DNA from: Bacteroidales bacterium
GTDB lineage: Bacteria > Bacteroidota > Bacteroidia > Bacteroidales > UBA12170
DNA length: 64,000 nucleotides
Direction: 5' to 3'
NCBI GenBank assembly: GCA_021157585.1
Contig: JAGGWH010000037.1
Coordinates: 1-64,000, forward strand
Shown: positions 37,312-47,543 of the stretch, piece by piece
Position numbering within the stretch: the stretch's first letter is position 1
Layout: each line of letters begins with the position of its first letter
Position numbers and translations under genes: made by a program
The notes under the pieces: generated by a model
Told to the model about the DNA's origin: nothing
Seen by the model: only the letters and a program-made list of their open reading frames with translations
Databases searched by the model: none

Positions 37312-40248
37312 ATGGCTAAAGACAAAAAACAAAAAAATGTATATCTGTTTGGTAACAAAAAAGCCGAAGGAAATACAACAATGAAAAACCTTTTAGGTGG
37401 TAAAGGAGCAAATCTTGCTGAAATGAATTTAATTGGAGTTCCGGTTCCTCCGGGATTTACAATAACTACCGAAGTATGTACTGCATATAACGAAAAAGGT
37501 AAAGAGTATGCAATAGACTTGATTAAAGATGAAGTTGAAGCAGGAGTGAAATCTATTGAGGACATTATGGGAACCAAGTTTGGGGATAGAGAGAATCCTT
37601 GTTTGGTTTCTGTTCGATCTGGAGCTCGCGCTTCTATGCCGGGAATGATGGATACCGTATTAAACTTAGGTTTAAACGATACTGCTGTTGAAGGTATTGC
37701 AAAAAAATCGGGTAACGAGCGTTTTGCTTGGGATTCTTATCGTCGTTTTGTGCAAATGTATGGCGATGTAGTAATGGGAATGAAACCTGAATCTAAAGAA
37801 GATATTGATCCTTTTGAAGAAATTATAGAGAAAATAAAAGAAGAAAAAGGTGTTAAAGATGATAACGATTTAACCGTTGCTGACTTAAAAGATATGGTTG
37901 TTCGTTTTAAATCTGCCGTTAAAGATCAAACCGGACAAGATTTTCCTGAAGATCCTTGGGAGCAACTATGGGGTTCCATTATGGCTGTCTTCGATAGTTG
38001 GATGAACGACAGAGCTATTCTTTACCGTAAATTAGAAAATATTCCTGCTGAATGGGGAACAGCTGTTAATGTTCAAGCAATGGTATACGGTAATATGGGA
38101 TCTAATTCTGCAACAGGGGTTGCGTTTTCAAGAGATGCAGCTACAGGAGAAAATATTTTCAATGGAGAATATTTAATAGACGCTCAAGGCGAAGATGTTG
38201 TTGCCGGTATTCGTACTCCACAGGAGATTACAATCGAAGGTTCTAAACGTTGGGCTGTTTTGGCAAATGTTACTGAAGAAGAGCGTGCCGCAAAATATCC
38301 TTCTTTAGAGGAAACAATGCCCGAAATTTATAAAGAATTAGATGAGATTCAGAAAAATTTAGAGCTTCACTATAAGGATATGCAGGATATGGAATTTACT
38401 ATTCAAGATGGTAAATTGTGGATGTTGCAAACTCGTAATGGAAAACGTACCGGAGGAGCAATGGTGAAAATTGCTATGGATATGCTCAAAGAAGGTATGC
38501 TTACAGAAAAAGAAGCTTTATTGAGAGTTGAACCTAATAAATTAGACGAATTGTTGCACCCTGTTTTTGATAAAAAAGCTATTGGTAATGCAAACGTAGT
38601 TATTAAAGGTTTACCAGCTTCTCCCGGAGCTTCTACTGGACAAGTGGTTTTCTTTGCCGATGAGTGTGATAAGTACGAAAATTCTATTTTGGTTCGTATC
38701 GAAACTTCTCCTGAAGATTTAGAAGGAATGAATATTGCCAACGGTATTTTAACGGCTCGTGGAGGTATGACTTCTCACGCTGCTGTTGTTGCTCGTGGTA
38801 TGGGTAAATGTTGTGTTTCTGGTGCCGGTAGTGCTAAAATTGATTATAAAACTAGAACATTGGTTGCCGATGGTAAAGAATTTAAAGAAGGTGATTGGAT
38901 TTCATTAAACGGATCTACCGGTGAGGTTTATGAAGGAAAAATTGATACTATTGATCCTGAATTAAGTGGCTATTTTGGAGAATTAATGACTTTGGCTGAT
39001 AAACATTCGGTTATGTTAGTTCGTACTAATGCCGATACTCCTCACGATTCTAAAGTGGCTCGCGATTTTGGTGCACAAGGAATTGGATTATGCCGTACAG
39101 AGCATATGTTCTTCGAAGAAGATAAAATTCGTCCTATGCGCGAAATGATTTTAGCAAATGATGAAGCAGGTCGCCGCGAAGCTTTAGATAAACTATTGCC
39201 ATTGCAACGTACCGACTTTGAAGGTATTTTTGGTGCAATGCATGATCTTCCTGTTACTGTTCGTTTGCTCGATCCACCATTGCATGAGTTTGTTCCTCAC
39301 GAGGAAGAAAATCAAGCCGAAATGGCAAAAGAAATGGGGATTAGTGTTGAAGCGATTAAACAAAAAGTTGAAGACCTTCACGAATTTAACCCAATGCTTG
39401 GTCACCGTGGTTGTCGTTTAGGAAATACCTATCCTGAAATTACAGAGATGCAAGCACGTGCTATTATCGAAGCTTGCTTGAACTTGAAGGAAAAAGGCAT
39501 TACTACTAAACCTGAGATTATGGTTCCTTTAACAGGTACTAAAGCAGAAATGAAAATGCAAGAGAAAATCGTTCGCACAACTGTTGAGAAAGTATTTGAA
39601 GAAAGAAATGATAGTATCGACTATATGGTTGGTACTATGATTGAAGTTCCTCGTGCTGCTTTAACTGCTGATGAAATGGCAGAATCTGCTGAATTTTTCT
39701 CCTTTGGAACAAACGACTTAACCCAAATGACTTTTGGTTATTCTCGTGATGATGCCGGTAAATTCTTACCTATTTATTTAGAAAAAGGATTATTAGAAAA
39801 GGACCCTTTCCAAGCGTTAGATCAGACCGGTGTTGGCAGTTTAATGAAAATTGCTGTTGAAAAAGGGCGTAAAACCAGACCAAATATCAAGATTGGCATT
39901 TGTGGTGAGCATGGTGGTGAGCCAAGTTCTGTTGAATTCTGTAATACTTTAGGATTTAACTATGTAAGTTGTTCGCCATTCCGCGTTCCTATTGCTCGTT
40001 TGGCTGCTGCTCAAGCAAATATTAAGCAAGCTACTTGGGATAAAGATAAAGCTGTAGATCAACTAAAAGATAGTACTAAAAATGTTGGTGATGTTTTAGG
40101 TGTTGAGTTTACAGAGCTTGAAAAAGAAGCCAGAAAAGCAGCTAAGGTTGCTCGCAAAGAAGCTGAAAAAGAAATCAAGCGTTTGCAATCTGAAGCTAAG
40201 GATGTACTTAAAAAACTAAAAAAAGAGTTGAAAAACTTTAAAAAATAG
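37312..40248 (+). CDS. ppdK: Pyruvate phosphate dikinase with an additional basic C-terminal tail
   Basis: PPDK interconverts pyruvate, ATP and phosphate with PEP, AMP and pyrophosphate. The 978-aa protein has the N-terminal ATP-grasp domain (GGKGANLAEM, SVRSGARASMPGMMDT), the phosphohistidine domain (GGMTSHAAVVARGMGK, His about 488) and the PEP-binding barrel (GICGEHGGEPSS, Cys about 863; SFGTNDLTQMTFG). The family fold ends near AAAQANIKQ (about 906). A further 72 residues, mostly Lys, Glu and Ala, form a probable helix or coiled coil ending KELKNFKK. That tail is unusual for PPDK. Confidence 0.96.
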   Translation: MAKDKKQKNVYLFGNKKAEGNTTMKNLLGGKGANLAEMNLIGVPVPPGFTITTEVCTAYNEKGKEYAIDLIKDEVEAGVKSIEDIMGTKFGDRENPCLVSVRSGARASMPGMMDTVLNLGLNDTAVEGIAKKSGNERFAWDSYRRFVQMYGDVVMGMKPESKEDIDPFEEIIEKIKEEKGVKDDNDLTVADLKDMVVRFKSAVKDQTGQDFPEDPWEQLWGSIMAVFDSWMNDRAILYRKLENIPAEWGTAVNVQAMVYGNMGSNSATGVAFSRDAATGENIFNGEYLIDAQGEDVVAGIRTPQEITIEGSKRWAVLANVTEEERAAKYPSLEETMPEIYKELDEIQKNLELHYKDMQDMEFTIQDGKLWMLQTRNGKRTGGAMVKIAMDMLKEGMLTEKEALLRVEPNKLDELLHPVFDKKAIGNANVVIKGLPASPGASTGQVVFFADECDKYENSILVRIETSPEDLEGMNIANGILTARGGMTSHAAVVARGMGKCCVSGAGSAKIDYKTRTLVADGKEFKEGDWISLNGSTGEVYEGKIDTIDPELSGYFGELMTLADKHSVMLVRTNADTPHDSKVARDFGAQGIGLCRTEHMFFEEDKIRPMREMILANDEAGRREALDKLLPLQRTDFEGIFGAMHDLPVTVRLLDPPLHEFVPHEEENQAEMAKEMGISVEAIKQKVEDLHEFNPMLGHRGCRLGNTYPEITEMQARAIIEACLNLKEKGITTKPEIMVPLTGTKAEMKMQEKIVRTTVEKVFEERNDSIDYMVGTMIEVPRAALTADEMAESAEFFSFGTNDLTQMTFGYSRDDAGKFLPIYLEKGLLEKDPFQALDQTGVGSLMKIAVEKGRKTRPNIKIGICGEHGGEPSSVEFCNTLGFNYVSCSPFRVPIARLAAAQANIKQATWDKDKAVDQLKDSTKNVGDVLGVEFTELEKEARKAAKVARKEAEKEIKRLQSEAKDVLKKLKKELKNFKK

Positions 40249-40271
40249 TATAAGTTCCTAATTCATTTAAG

Positions 40272-40304
40272 AGGGGTCACGTGAGTGATCCCTTTCTTTT
40301 TTTT
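40272..40304 (+). terminator. Intrinsic terminator after ppdK
   Basis: AGGGGTCAC (40272-40280) pairs with GTGATCCCT (40285-40293), with one G-T pair and loop GTGA, followed by a long T-run. Confidence 0.88.
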
Positions 40305-40488
40305 ATAAAACAGTATAAATAAAATGAATATAGGATTGTGCTATTACTGAGTATTTATGCTTGACTTTGGGTGTTTTTGTGATATCCTTTGTGATTATTT
40401 GTGACGAAAATTTAACCATAAAGTACATATTAAGGAAAACTGAGAAAAATTTAATTTTTAAACTGATTTTAATTTTTTACATTTGGCT

Positions 40489-41379
40489 ATGAAGAAAACA
40501 GTTTCGTTAGTTTTATCGAGTGGTGGTGCAAGAGGGATTGCTCATATTGGTGTTATAGAAGAATTGGAAAATCGTGGCTATACCATAGGTTCTGTTTCAG
40601 GAACATCTATGGGTGCTTTAGTGGGTGGTATTTATGCCGCCGGAGGACTGAAACTTCTTAAAGAGTGGATGCTTACCCTTGATCGTTTAGAAGTTTTTAG
40701 CTTGGTTGATTTTACGCTAACACGCAGCGGAATGGTAAAAGGAGAGAAAGTATTAAAGGAAATGAGAAAACTTATTCCTGATAAAAATATCGAAGACTTT
40801 TCTATTCCTTATACTGCCATTGCAACCGATATTATAAACGATAAAGAAGTGGTTTTTGATAAAGGAAGTTTGTATAATGCAATTCGTGCTTCAATATCAA
40901 TTCCTACTGTTTTTACTCCTTTCGAACATCAAGGGGTTAAAATGGTTGATGGAGGTGTTATCAATCCAATTCCACTAAATCGTGTTAAAAGAAGCGAAAA
41001 TGACTTAGTTGTGGCTGTAGATGTAAATGCCAGAATTCCTTTTGTTTCTACAATAAGCAAAAAACAAATTGCTGAAGAAAATAGAATTAAAAAAGATAAG
41101 CGGTTCTCAAAATATATAAATCTTCTATCTGGGAGGATTAATGCTTTTATTCCCAAGCATGAAAAAGATAAACTGGGATATTTTAATCTAATGAATAAAA
41201 CAACAAGCTTGATGGTGCATCAGCTTACAAGACAGTCTATTAAACAATATAAGCCTGATGTTTTAATAAATATACCACATCAAGCATTTGGTACATTTGA
41301 TTTTTATAAGACAGCAGAAATTATCAAAATGGGAGAGGAGCTTACCCGAAAGACTTTAGATGATTTTGAGAATAAATAA
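40489..41379 (+). CDS. Patatin-like phospholipase
   Basis: The protein (about 296 aa) has the oxyanion loop SGGARG, nucleophile motif GTSMG and MVDGGVINPIP for the catalytic Asp, so the Ser-Asp dyad is complete. This is the RssA-like patatin family, probably cytoplasmic lipid acyl hydrolases. ATG 40489 is preferred over TTG 40483, two codons earlier. It ends one base before tRNA-Ser on the other strand. Confidence 0.9.
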   Translation: MKKTVSLVLSSGGARGIAHIGVIEELENRGYTIGSVSGTSMGALVGGIYAAGGLKLLKEWMLTLDRLEVFSLVDFTLTRSGMVKGEKVLKEMRKLIPDKNIEDFSIPYTAIATDIINDKEVVFDKGSLYNAIRASISIPTVFTPFEHQGVKMVDGGVINPIPLNRVKRSENDLVVAVDVNARIPFVSTISKKQIAEENRIKKDKRFSKYINLLSGRINAFIPKHEKDKLGYFNLMNKTTSLMVHQLTRQSIKQYKPDVLINIPHQAFGTFDFYKTAEIIKMGEELTRKTLDDFENK

Positions 41380-41380
41380 G

Positions 41381-41467
41381 CGGAGAGACAGGGATTCGAA
41401 CCCTGGGTCCGTTCGCACGAACAACGGTTTTCGAGACCGCCCCATTCGACCACTCTGGCATCTCTCC
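41381..41467 (-). tRNA. tRNA-Ser (CGA)
   Basis: The minus strand has acceptor GGAGAGA paired with TCTCTCC, an anticodon loop with CGA (GGTCTCGAAAACC), a long variable arm typical of class II tRNA, and a T-arm with GGTTCGAATCC. The length of 87 nt fits Ser. Confidence 0.95.
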
Positions 41468-41630
41468 GAGGCTGCAAAAGTAGTAAAATTGTGAAATAAA
41501 TATTATTTCTAATATTTAAAATTGCAAGACTATTTTTAATTGATCAAACCCAATTTATTCTAAGCTTCAGCTAATATTTTTGCCAAATTATAATTTATTG
41601 AAGCTATAAACCTTTAATTTTATTATATCG

Positions 41631-43196
41631 TTATAATTTTTTTTGAATAAAACTCATCCCACGCTCCGTCATAGCCGTAATGCTTAAAGAAGGATTAACG
41701 CCTGGATTAGCTGAAATAGCTGAGCCATCAAAAACATACATATTCTCATAGCCAAAAACTTTATGTTGACTATCAATTACACCTTGTTCAGCATCTTTTC
41801 CTATACAAGATCCACCCAAAATATGAGCCGTCGAAGGAGTTCCCATAATAGTTTCCGTAAATAAAACAACGGGTTTCCCATTAATAATTTCTCCAAATTG
41901 ATGTGCTACTTTATGTGCTTCAGGAATAAATGGAGTGGGAGCTTTACCACTTGAAATTCTAGACTTGTAGCCAAAAAGCCAATGGTTCTTTAATTTTAGA
42001 GTGCTATCTAAATGTTGCATAAAAAGTAGAGTAGTCGATCGTTTGGCAAAGTCATCCACAAAATAAATCTTTAACCATTTTAATGGTGCTTTAAAGGGTT
42101 CAATAAACATTTTGCCAATCCGCTTAAAAAAGTTCCTTTCCAAAATCATGGGCGTAATTCCCAAGCGCCAAAAGCCGGAACCTTCTCCATAACGAACGGG
42201 CTCAAGATGGCTGTTTTCATCCAGTTCTAAAATAGAACCAATAGCAATTCCTTTGGAGAGGTTTCTATCTTTATCCAAAGTTACATCCATAATTAAAGCT
42301 TCGTTATTGGTACGAATCATTTCTCCAATACGTGGACTAAGATTGGGTAAGCTTTTCTTTTTGAGTTTTAAGAAGAGAGGAATAGTCCCTAAAACACCTC
42401 CGGCAAAAATCACTGATTGAGCTGTAAGCGATTTGCTTTTGCCAAAAAAGCTAGTTGCCTTTTTAAAACTGATACGGTAACCATTTTCACCACTTTCGCT
42501 GTTCAAAGGAATAACATCTTTAACTTGGTGTTCTGCAATAACTTCAACACCCATCTGTTCTGCTAAGTACAAATAATTCTTATCCAAAGAGTTTTTGGCA
42601 TTATGACGGCAGCCTGTCATGCAGGCACCGCAAAATGTACAACCTGCTCTTTCCGGTCCTTTGCCATTAAAGAAAGGATCGGGAACGGTTTTTTCAGCCT
42701 CACCAAAAAACACACTGACTTTTGTTGGCTCAAAGCCTTTCTCTTTTCCGATTTTTTTTGCTAGTGCTTTTAATGCTAAATCACTTTCTTCCAGATTGGG
42801 ATTAACCGCAGCTCCTAACATTTCCCAAGCCTTTTCATAATGAGGTTCTAATTCCTTTTCCCAATCGTTTAATTCAGCCCAAGAACCTGTATTGTAAAAA
42901 GCCTTTTTTGGTTTAGGTAAAGTGTTTGCGTAAACTAAAGAGCCTCCTCCAACACCAACACCACTTAATATGCTTGCATGTCTTAAAAAAGTTAGTTTTT
43001 GTATTCCATGAAATCCAAGTTGAGGTAGCCATAACCATTTTCTCAGATTCCAAGTGGTTTTTGCAAAATCATTGTCTTTAAAGCGTTTGCCTTTTTCAAT
43101 AACTAAAACTTTATAGCCTTTTTCAGCCAATCTTAAAGCGGAAACAGAACCTCCAAAGCCGGAACCAATAATAATATAATCGTAGTCGTGAGTCAT
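41631..43196 (-). CDS. GMC-family oxidoreductase (FAD-dependent)
   Basis: The 521-aa protein starts with YIIIGSGFGGSVSALRLAE, the FAD-binding motif, and ends with GGSCIGKDAEQGVIDSQHKVFGYENMYVFDGSAI and NPSLSITAMTERGM, the GMC C-terminus. Around residues 186-196 it has C-x2-C-x2-C-x3-C (CTFCGACMTGC), a cluster-like motif seen in the cholesterol oxidase/long-chain alcohol oxidase-like branch; a possible Fe-S or structural role is unproven. It has no signal peptide. The substrate is unknown. Confidence 0.87.
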   Translation of the reverse strand: MTHDYDYIIIGSGFGGSVSALRLAEKGYKVLVIEKGKRFKDNDFAKTTWNLRKWLWLPQLGFHGIQKLTFLRHASILSGVGVGGGSLVYANTLPKPKKAFYNTGSWAELNDWEKELEPHYEKAWEMLGAAVNPNLEESDLALKALAKKIGKEKGFEPTKVSVFFGEAEKTVPDPFFNGKGPERAGCTFCGACMTGCRHNAKNSLDKNYLYLAEQMGVEVIAEHQVKDVIPLNSESGENGYRISFKKATSFFGKSKSLTAQSVIFAGGVLGTIPLFLKLKKKSLPNLSPRIGEMIRTNNEALIMDVTLDKDRNLSKGIAIGSILELDENSHLEPVRYGEGSGFWRLGITPMILERNFFKRIGKMFIEPFKAPLKWLKIYFVDDFAKRSTTLLFMQHLDSTLKLKNHWLFGYKSRISSGKAPTPFIPEAHKVAHQFGEIINGKPVVLFTETIMGTPSTAHILGGSCIGKDAEQGVIDSQHKVFGYENMYVFDGSAISANPGVNPSLSITAMTERGMSFIQKKL

Positions 43197-43293
43197 CCCG
43201 TAAAGGTAGGGAAGAAATTTAAATAGAAAAAATGGGGGATTTGTAAAAAGTATTTATCTACACACTATTTACTTATTTTTTACACTGAGTATT

Positions 43294-43740
43294 CTATTTG
43301 CTTTTTACAATTTCCTTGAAATTATCTGTTTTGGGTAGCTCGTTAAAATTATCAGCAATATTTATTGGAGGTGGTTTTAGTTTGCGTTTTGTCATATCTA
43401 TCCAAGCACCGTCAACTGAGATAACAGCCGAGAGTTTCCCGTCTGATTTATAAATATGGTGAACCATCTGCCATCTTTCTCCATCGGCTGAAAGTCCTGA
43501 GATTTGAAGATCGACTTTAATCTTTTCACCCATTCTAACTTCTGAGAGAAAACGTGTTTCTTCTTTAAATAGAACCGGAGCGAGTTGTAGTTTTTCCATT
43601 TCTTCTAGGTTCAATCCGTTATCAGCCATAAAGGTTACGCGAACCTGTGCCGCATAATCGTTATAAGCGGTATGACGCATATGTCTATTGGGATCCATAT
43701 CGGCCCAAATCACTTCAAATATTTTACTGTAGTTTTTCAT
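43294..43740 (-). CDS. Hot-dog fold acyl-CoA thioesterase
   Basis: The 148-aa protein has WADMDPNRHMRHTAYNDYA at the start, with Asp in the position used by 4HBT/YbgC-type thioesterases, and a typical hot-dog ending. These release CoA from short or aromatic acyl-CoA. It is on its own, 98 bp before the GMC gene on the same strand. Confidence 0.85.
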   Translation of the reverse strand: MKNYSKIFEVIWADMDPNRHMRHTAYNDYAAQVRVTFMADNGLNLEEMEKLQLAPVLFKEETRFLSEVRMGEKIKVDLQISGLSADGERWQMVHHIYKSDGKLSAVISVDGAWIDMTKRKLKPPPINIADNFNELPKTDNFKEIVKSK

Positions 43741-43896
43741 AATGGATTTTGGTTTATGAGCTGTAAAATTAGAGTATAAAGTTGGAATATTATAATGTAA
43801 AAGTCAGCTTTTTAATGTAGATTTCTAAAATTTAGAATGATCTGTTATTGAAAATAAGTAGTACATTCGTGTCCTTAACGCATCTAAACTACCTGA

Positions 43897-45189
43897 ATGA
43901 AAAAACGACTATTACTTACGCTCCTATCCTTATTTTTTATTTTGTCAGTATTTGCTCAAGTCGAGATGTCAGCATTGAGTTTTGGAGAAAAAAAACAATT
44001 GAGAAAAGCTTTAAAAGTTGAAGCCTACACGCTCGATGGAAATCAGCATAAAGGGTATTTGTATTATGCTGATTCGGACAATATTTATTTAACAGACAAT
44101 CCTTTTGAAAATGGTAAGCTTACGGAGATTAAGTCCTTAGATTTATATCAAATAAAAGTGATAAGTCATATTCCTTTTGGAAAGCGTTTTTTAGGGGGAA
44201 TTACCTTTTCTGCTGCAGTAATGGCAATATTAACAGCAGAAATGTATAGTCATGGCGATGCCATTATGATAGGTCCTGATTTTGTATTTATTGCAGGAAC
44301 AGCTTTTTTTGGAACTCCCGTTGGTTTTTTATCAGCAGCTATATTTCCAAAAGAGCGAACCGATTTTGAGTATATAACGGATGGGCAGGACGAGGCTTTT
44401 AAGATAACTTCAACGTTTTTTGAAAAAAGACGGTTTACGTCTATTCACCCCAATACAGAATATGTTGAGGAACTTCATATTGTTAAAAATGATGAAGGTT
44501 TGAAGAATGTATTAGAGCCTTTAAAATCACTGCATCCTGAAGCCATAAGGAGTTTTCATCTTATGTTTGGTACTTCTTTTACAATAAATAATTTAGGTAA
44601 GCAATTGGGGGGAGTATTTTCGGATACTCAGGGACTTGAGACTGGGTATTATCGTTCAGATAGAATCAGTTTAACAGGAAAATTACAATTTAATGTGAAT
44701 GATCATATTCGTCCTTATTTGAGTTTTACTTTTGGTGAAACGGGATATGCTAGCGGCGAATTGCTTCCGGAAAGGGATGAACCTGAATATATTTATAATG
44801 ATTATTCTATCTCTTATGGCCATTTGGGTGCTGATTATGTTTTGAATCCGATAAATAATATGGGATTGTCTTCTTTTGAGTTTTCAATAAACGGAGGATT
44901 GAGCTTTGCAAAGCTTAATTATGATTATACTTCGGGTCAGACAGGTTTCTTCTCTCAACCTAAAAACACATCTTATACAAGTTTTGGACTTCAGTTAGGT
45001 GGAAGAGTGGATTATTATATCTCACGCAGTTTATCGATAAATCTCGGACTTACAACAGATATCATGTATCCAATTAAATTGGATGATATGCATTATGAAT
45101 CGGCTACAGCTGGATCTTTAGTCTTTGATGGAGGGTGGTTCAATACTTCGAACGGACAAATACATTTTGGTTTAAGTCTTCACTTATAA
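43897..45189 (+). CDS. Exported protein with C-terminal beta-barrel-like half
   Basis: A signal peptide (about 1-21) is followed by a region with two hydrophobic stretches (about 109-124 and 130-152) in a Gly-rich context, and then from about 220 alternating strands with aromatic residues ending HFGLSLHL. That end is typical of outer-membrane barrels. The N-terminal part (VEAYTLDGNQHKGYLYYADSDNIYL) resembles a small beta domain. I do not recognise a named family. Confidence 0.5.
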   Translation: MKKRLLLTLLSLFFILSVFAQVEMSALSFGEKKQLRKALKVEAYTLDGNQHKGYLYYADSDNIYLTDNPFENGKLTEIKSLDLYQIKVISHIPFGKRFLGGITFSAAVMAILTAEMYSHGDAIMIGPDFVFIAGTAFFGTPVGFLSAAIFPKERTDFEYITDGQDEAFKITSTFFEKRRFTSIHPNTEYVEELHIVKNDEGLKNVLEPLKSLHPEAIRSFHLMFGTSFTINNLGKQLGGVFSDTQGLETGYYRSDRISLTGKLQFNVNDHIRPYLSFTFGETGYASGELLPERDEPEYIYNDYSISYGHLGADYVLNPINNMGLSSFEFSINGGLSFAKLNYDYTSGQTGFFSQPKNTSYTSFGLQLGGRVDYYISRSLSINLGLTTDIMYPIKLDDMHYESATAGSLVFDGGWFNTSNGQIHFGLSLHL

Positions 45190-45235
45190 AATCTACTATG
45201 AGGAAATATATGATATTGATTTTACCGAAAATAAT

Positions 45236-46165
45236 TTAAAAGTGTAAGGGGTGAAAAGAGATACCGTTTTCGCTATTATATTCCAAAGTAGGAAAAGGGA
45301 TTTTAACTACACTAACAATATCTAAAAGCATTTTAAGAAATTCAGATTTGGTGTGTATTCGACTTAAATCTACATCGAGCGATAAATAATATTGACGTGT
45401 TCTGTTAAATGTTGGAATAATAGAACTATTTGAAATAGAGTTTGAATAAGTATTTAGCATTCCTTTTGCGCCATATCCAAAAGCAATATTCAACCATTTG
45501 GGTATTTTGGTTTCTTGTTTTAGAAAAGAAGCAATATTTACAGATAACCAATATGTTTGTCCGTTATAATCTTTTAAAACTCTTTCTTGAAAATTAGCTC
45601 CTAAAACGGCTGGATTAAATTCTGCATATTCACTTGGGAAATAAGAAAATTTAAGACTAATACGTTGCTCTTTCCATAGAATCTGTTGTCCGGCAAAAAT
45701 AGCTGTCCCTGCAATATTTGCCCCAAAGTCGCCCCAAGAAAAACCCCAGTTTGTAGAAAGTCCATCAAGTATTTCAACGCTTGTTTGAAAAGTTAAACCT
45801 GCTAAACTACCTATAAATAAAGCTTTATTGTCGGTCATTCCCGACCATTTAAAAATAGTATAACTGCTTTTTGCTAAATGATAAGTTGTAGTGCTATGAC
45901 CAACTTTATCAACTTGTAGCCAAGCCGCATTATCGTTTAAAGTATGAAAGGAAGATTGCGGATAATTTTTATACCATAAAAAATATAAAGCTGTCATTCC
46001 GCCGGCATAAGTTGTTCCTGCAGCTGTTAGTGTTGGAATAAGTCGTTTGTTGCGGATTTGTGTGCTGTCTTGTTGAGCGGAAATAGGAGTAGAGGTGAAA
46101 AGAAAAATAGCAAGTACAATGGGTGTTAAACAATTTTTATAAAACTTGTATTTGCTATTTTTCAC
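45236..46165 (-). CDS. DUF2279 envelope protein
   Basis: The 309-aa protein has a signal peptide (about 10-31) and the DUF2279 core with DKVGHSTTTYHLAKSS and GFSWGDFGANIAG. DUF2279 is a Bacteroidota/Gram-negative outer-membrane-associated family of unknown function. It follows 19 bp after the phosphohexomutase on the same strand. Confidence 0.85.
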   Translation of the reverse strand: MKNSKYKFYKNCLTPIVLAIFLFTSTPISAQQDSTQIRNKRLIPTLTAAGTTYAGGMTALYFLWYKNYPQSSFHTLNDNAAWLQVDKVGHSTTTYHLAKSSYTIFKWSGMTDNKALFIGSLAGLTFQTSVEILDGLSTNWGFSWGDFGANIAGTAIFAGQQILWKEQRISLKFSYFPSEYAEFNPAVLGANFQERVLKDYNGQTYWLSVNIASFLKQETKIPKWLNIAFGYGAKGMLNTYSNSISNSSIIPTFNRTRQYYLSLDVDLSRIHTKSEFLKMLLDIVSVVKIPFPTLEYNSENGISFHPLHF

Positions 46166-46184
46166 TTTTTTAGTATTTATTTAA

Positions 46185-47528
46185 TTAGCTGAAACTCTTG
46201 ATAATATCAGTTGATTCAGTAACAATTTTATCTAATAATTCTGTTGTTTTTGCTTCGGCTAAGAAACGTAAATAAGGCTCTGTATTTGATGGACGAATAT
46301 TTAACCACCAATCAGCAAATTCTATACGGTAACCATCAAAATCGTAAAAAGCATCCGGTGTTCCTTGACTTTTAAAGTGTGCAATAACTGCATCCATTGC
46401 CTCTTGCTTTTTCTCAATTTTAAAATTGATTTCTCCTGAATTCTTATAAACTTCTATTTCTGCAATGGCTTCCGATAAAGAAATGCCTTGCTTTTTAAGA
46501 TCACTTAGGATATTTAGAATTAGGCTTGCAGCCATTAAACCGGAATCGGAATAGAAAAACTCTTTAAAATAATAATGTCCAGCTAATTCACCACCAAATA
46601 AACCGTCAATTTCTCTGAGTTTTAGTGCGGCATAAGCACGACCAACACGCCACATATGCATTTCGCCATTGAATTTAGCAATATATTCACCCACAGCTTT
46701 TGAAGTGCGTATATCTTGTAAAACACGAACACCTTCTTTTTTCTCTTTTAAGAAATGGTTGGCTAAAAATGCAATCATTAAATCTGGCGAGATAAATCTT
46801 GAATTTTCATCCACAAACATTACACGATCTGCATCACCATCAAAAATAACTCCAATATCGGCTTTGGTTTTCTCGACTAATTTTTGAGCATCTACAATAT
46901 TCTCAGGTTTTAAAGGATTTGCTTCGTGATTGGGAAATGTTCCGTCAAGATCTTCAAAAATATAATGAGGATTATCGCCTAAAATGTCACGAATAAACAA
47001 TCCGGCCATTCCGTTAGATACATCAACAGCTATATTTAGATTAGAAATGTCATTTAGTTTTTCTTTCTGAAAAGCAAGATAATCGTTTCTAAAATCATTT
47101 TCAATAATTTTACCTTTTAGTGTTACAGGCTCAATTTTTTCATTTAAAACCATTTGTTCTAAATCGCTTAATCCGCTGTCGTAGCCAACAGGCAAAGCAT
47201 TGCTCGCAGAAACTTTTAACCCATTATATTCTTTTGGATTATGTGAGGCTGTAATCATAACGGAAGCATCAAAACCATATTGAGCTGTTCCCCAATAAAT
47301 CATAGGAGTTGTTGCTAAGCCTGTATTGTAAACATCTGCTCCACTATCGGTAATACCTTTACATAAGTATTCAAATATTTCTATAGAAGAGGTGCGTACG
47401 TCACGCCCTATAAGTACCTTGTTTGTTTTTAAAAGGCGAGGAATAAAAAAACCAACCTTATAAACATCGTCTTTGTTAAAATCGCGGTTATAGACACCGC
47501 GAATGTCGTAAGCTTTAAAAGCATTCAT
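46185..47528 (-). CDS. Phosphomannomutase/phosphoglucomutase
   Basis: The 447-aa enzyme moves phosphate between C1 and C6 of hexose. It has the YDIRG start, the phosphoserine loop TASHNPKEYNG, the metal loop DGDADR, the sugar loop GELAGHYYF and the C-terminal RPSNTEPYLR phosphate-binding loop. Substrate preference between mannose and glucose cannot be set. It precedes a DUF2279 gene and follows a 102-aa hypothetical gene on the same strand. Confidence 0.93.
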   Translation of the reverse strand: MNAFKAYDIRGVYNRDFNKDDVYKVGFFIPRLLKTNKVLIGRDVRTSSIEIFEYLCKGITDSGADVYNTGLATTPMIYWGTAQYGFDASVMITASHNPKEYNGLKVSASNALPVGYDSGLSDLEQMVLNEKIEPVTLKGKIIENDFRNDYLAFQKEKLNDISNLNIAVDVSNGMAGLFIRDILGDNPHYIFEDLDGTFPNHEANPLKPENIVDAQKLVEKTKADIGVIFDGDADRVMFVDENSRFISPDLMIAFLANHFLKEKKEGVRVLQDIRTSKAVGEYIAKFNGEMHMWRVGRAYAALKLREIDGLFGGELAGHYYFKEFFYSDSGLMAASLILNILSDLKKQGISLSEAIAEIEVYKNSGEINFKIEKKQEAMDAVIAHFKSQGTPDAFYDFDGYRIEFADWWLNIRPSNTEPYLRFLAEAKTTELLDKIVTESTDIIKSFS

Positions 47529-47543
47529 AGTATTATAATTTTG

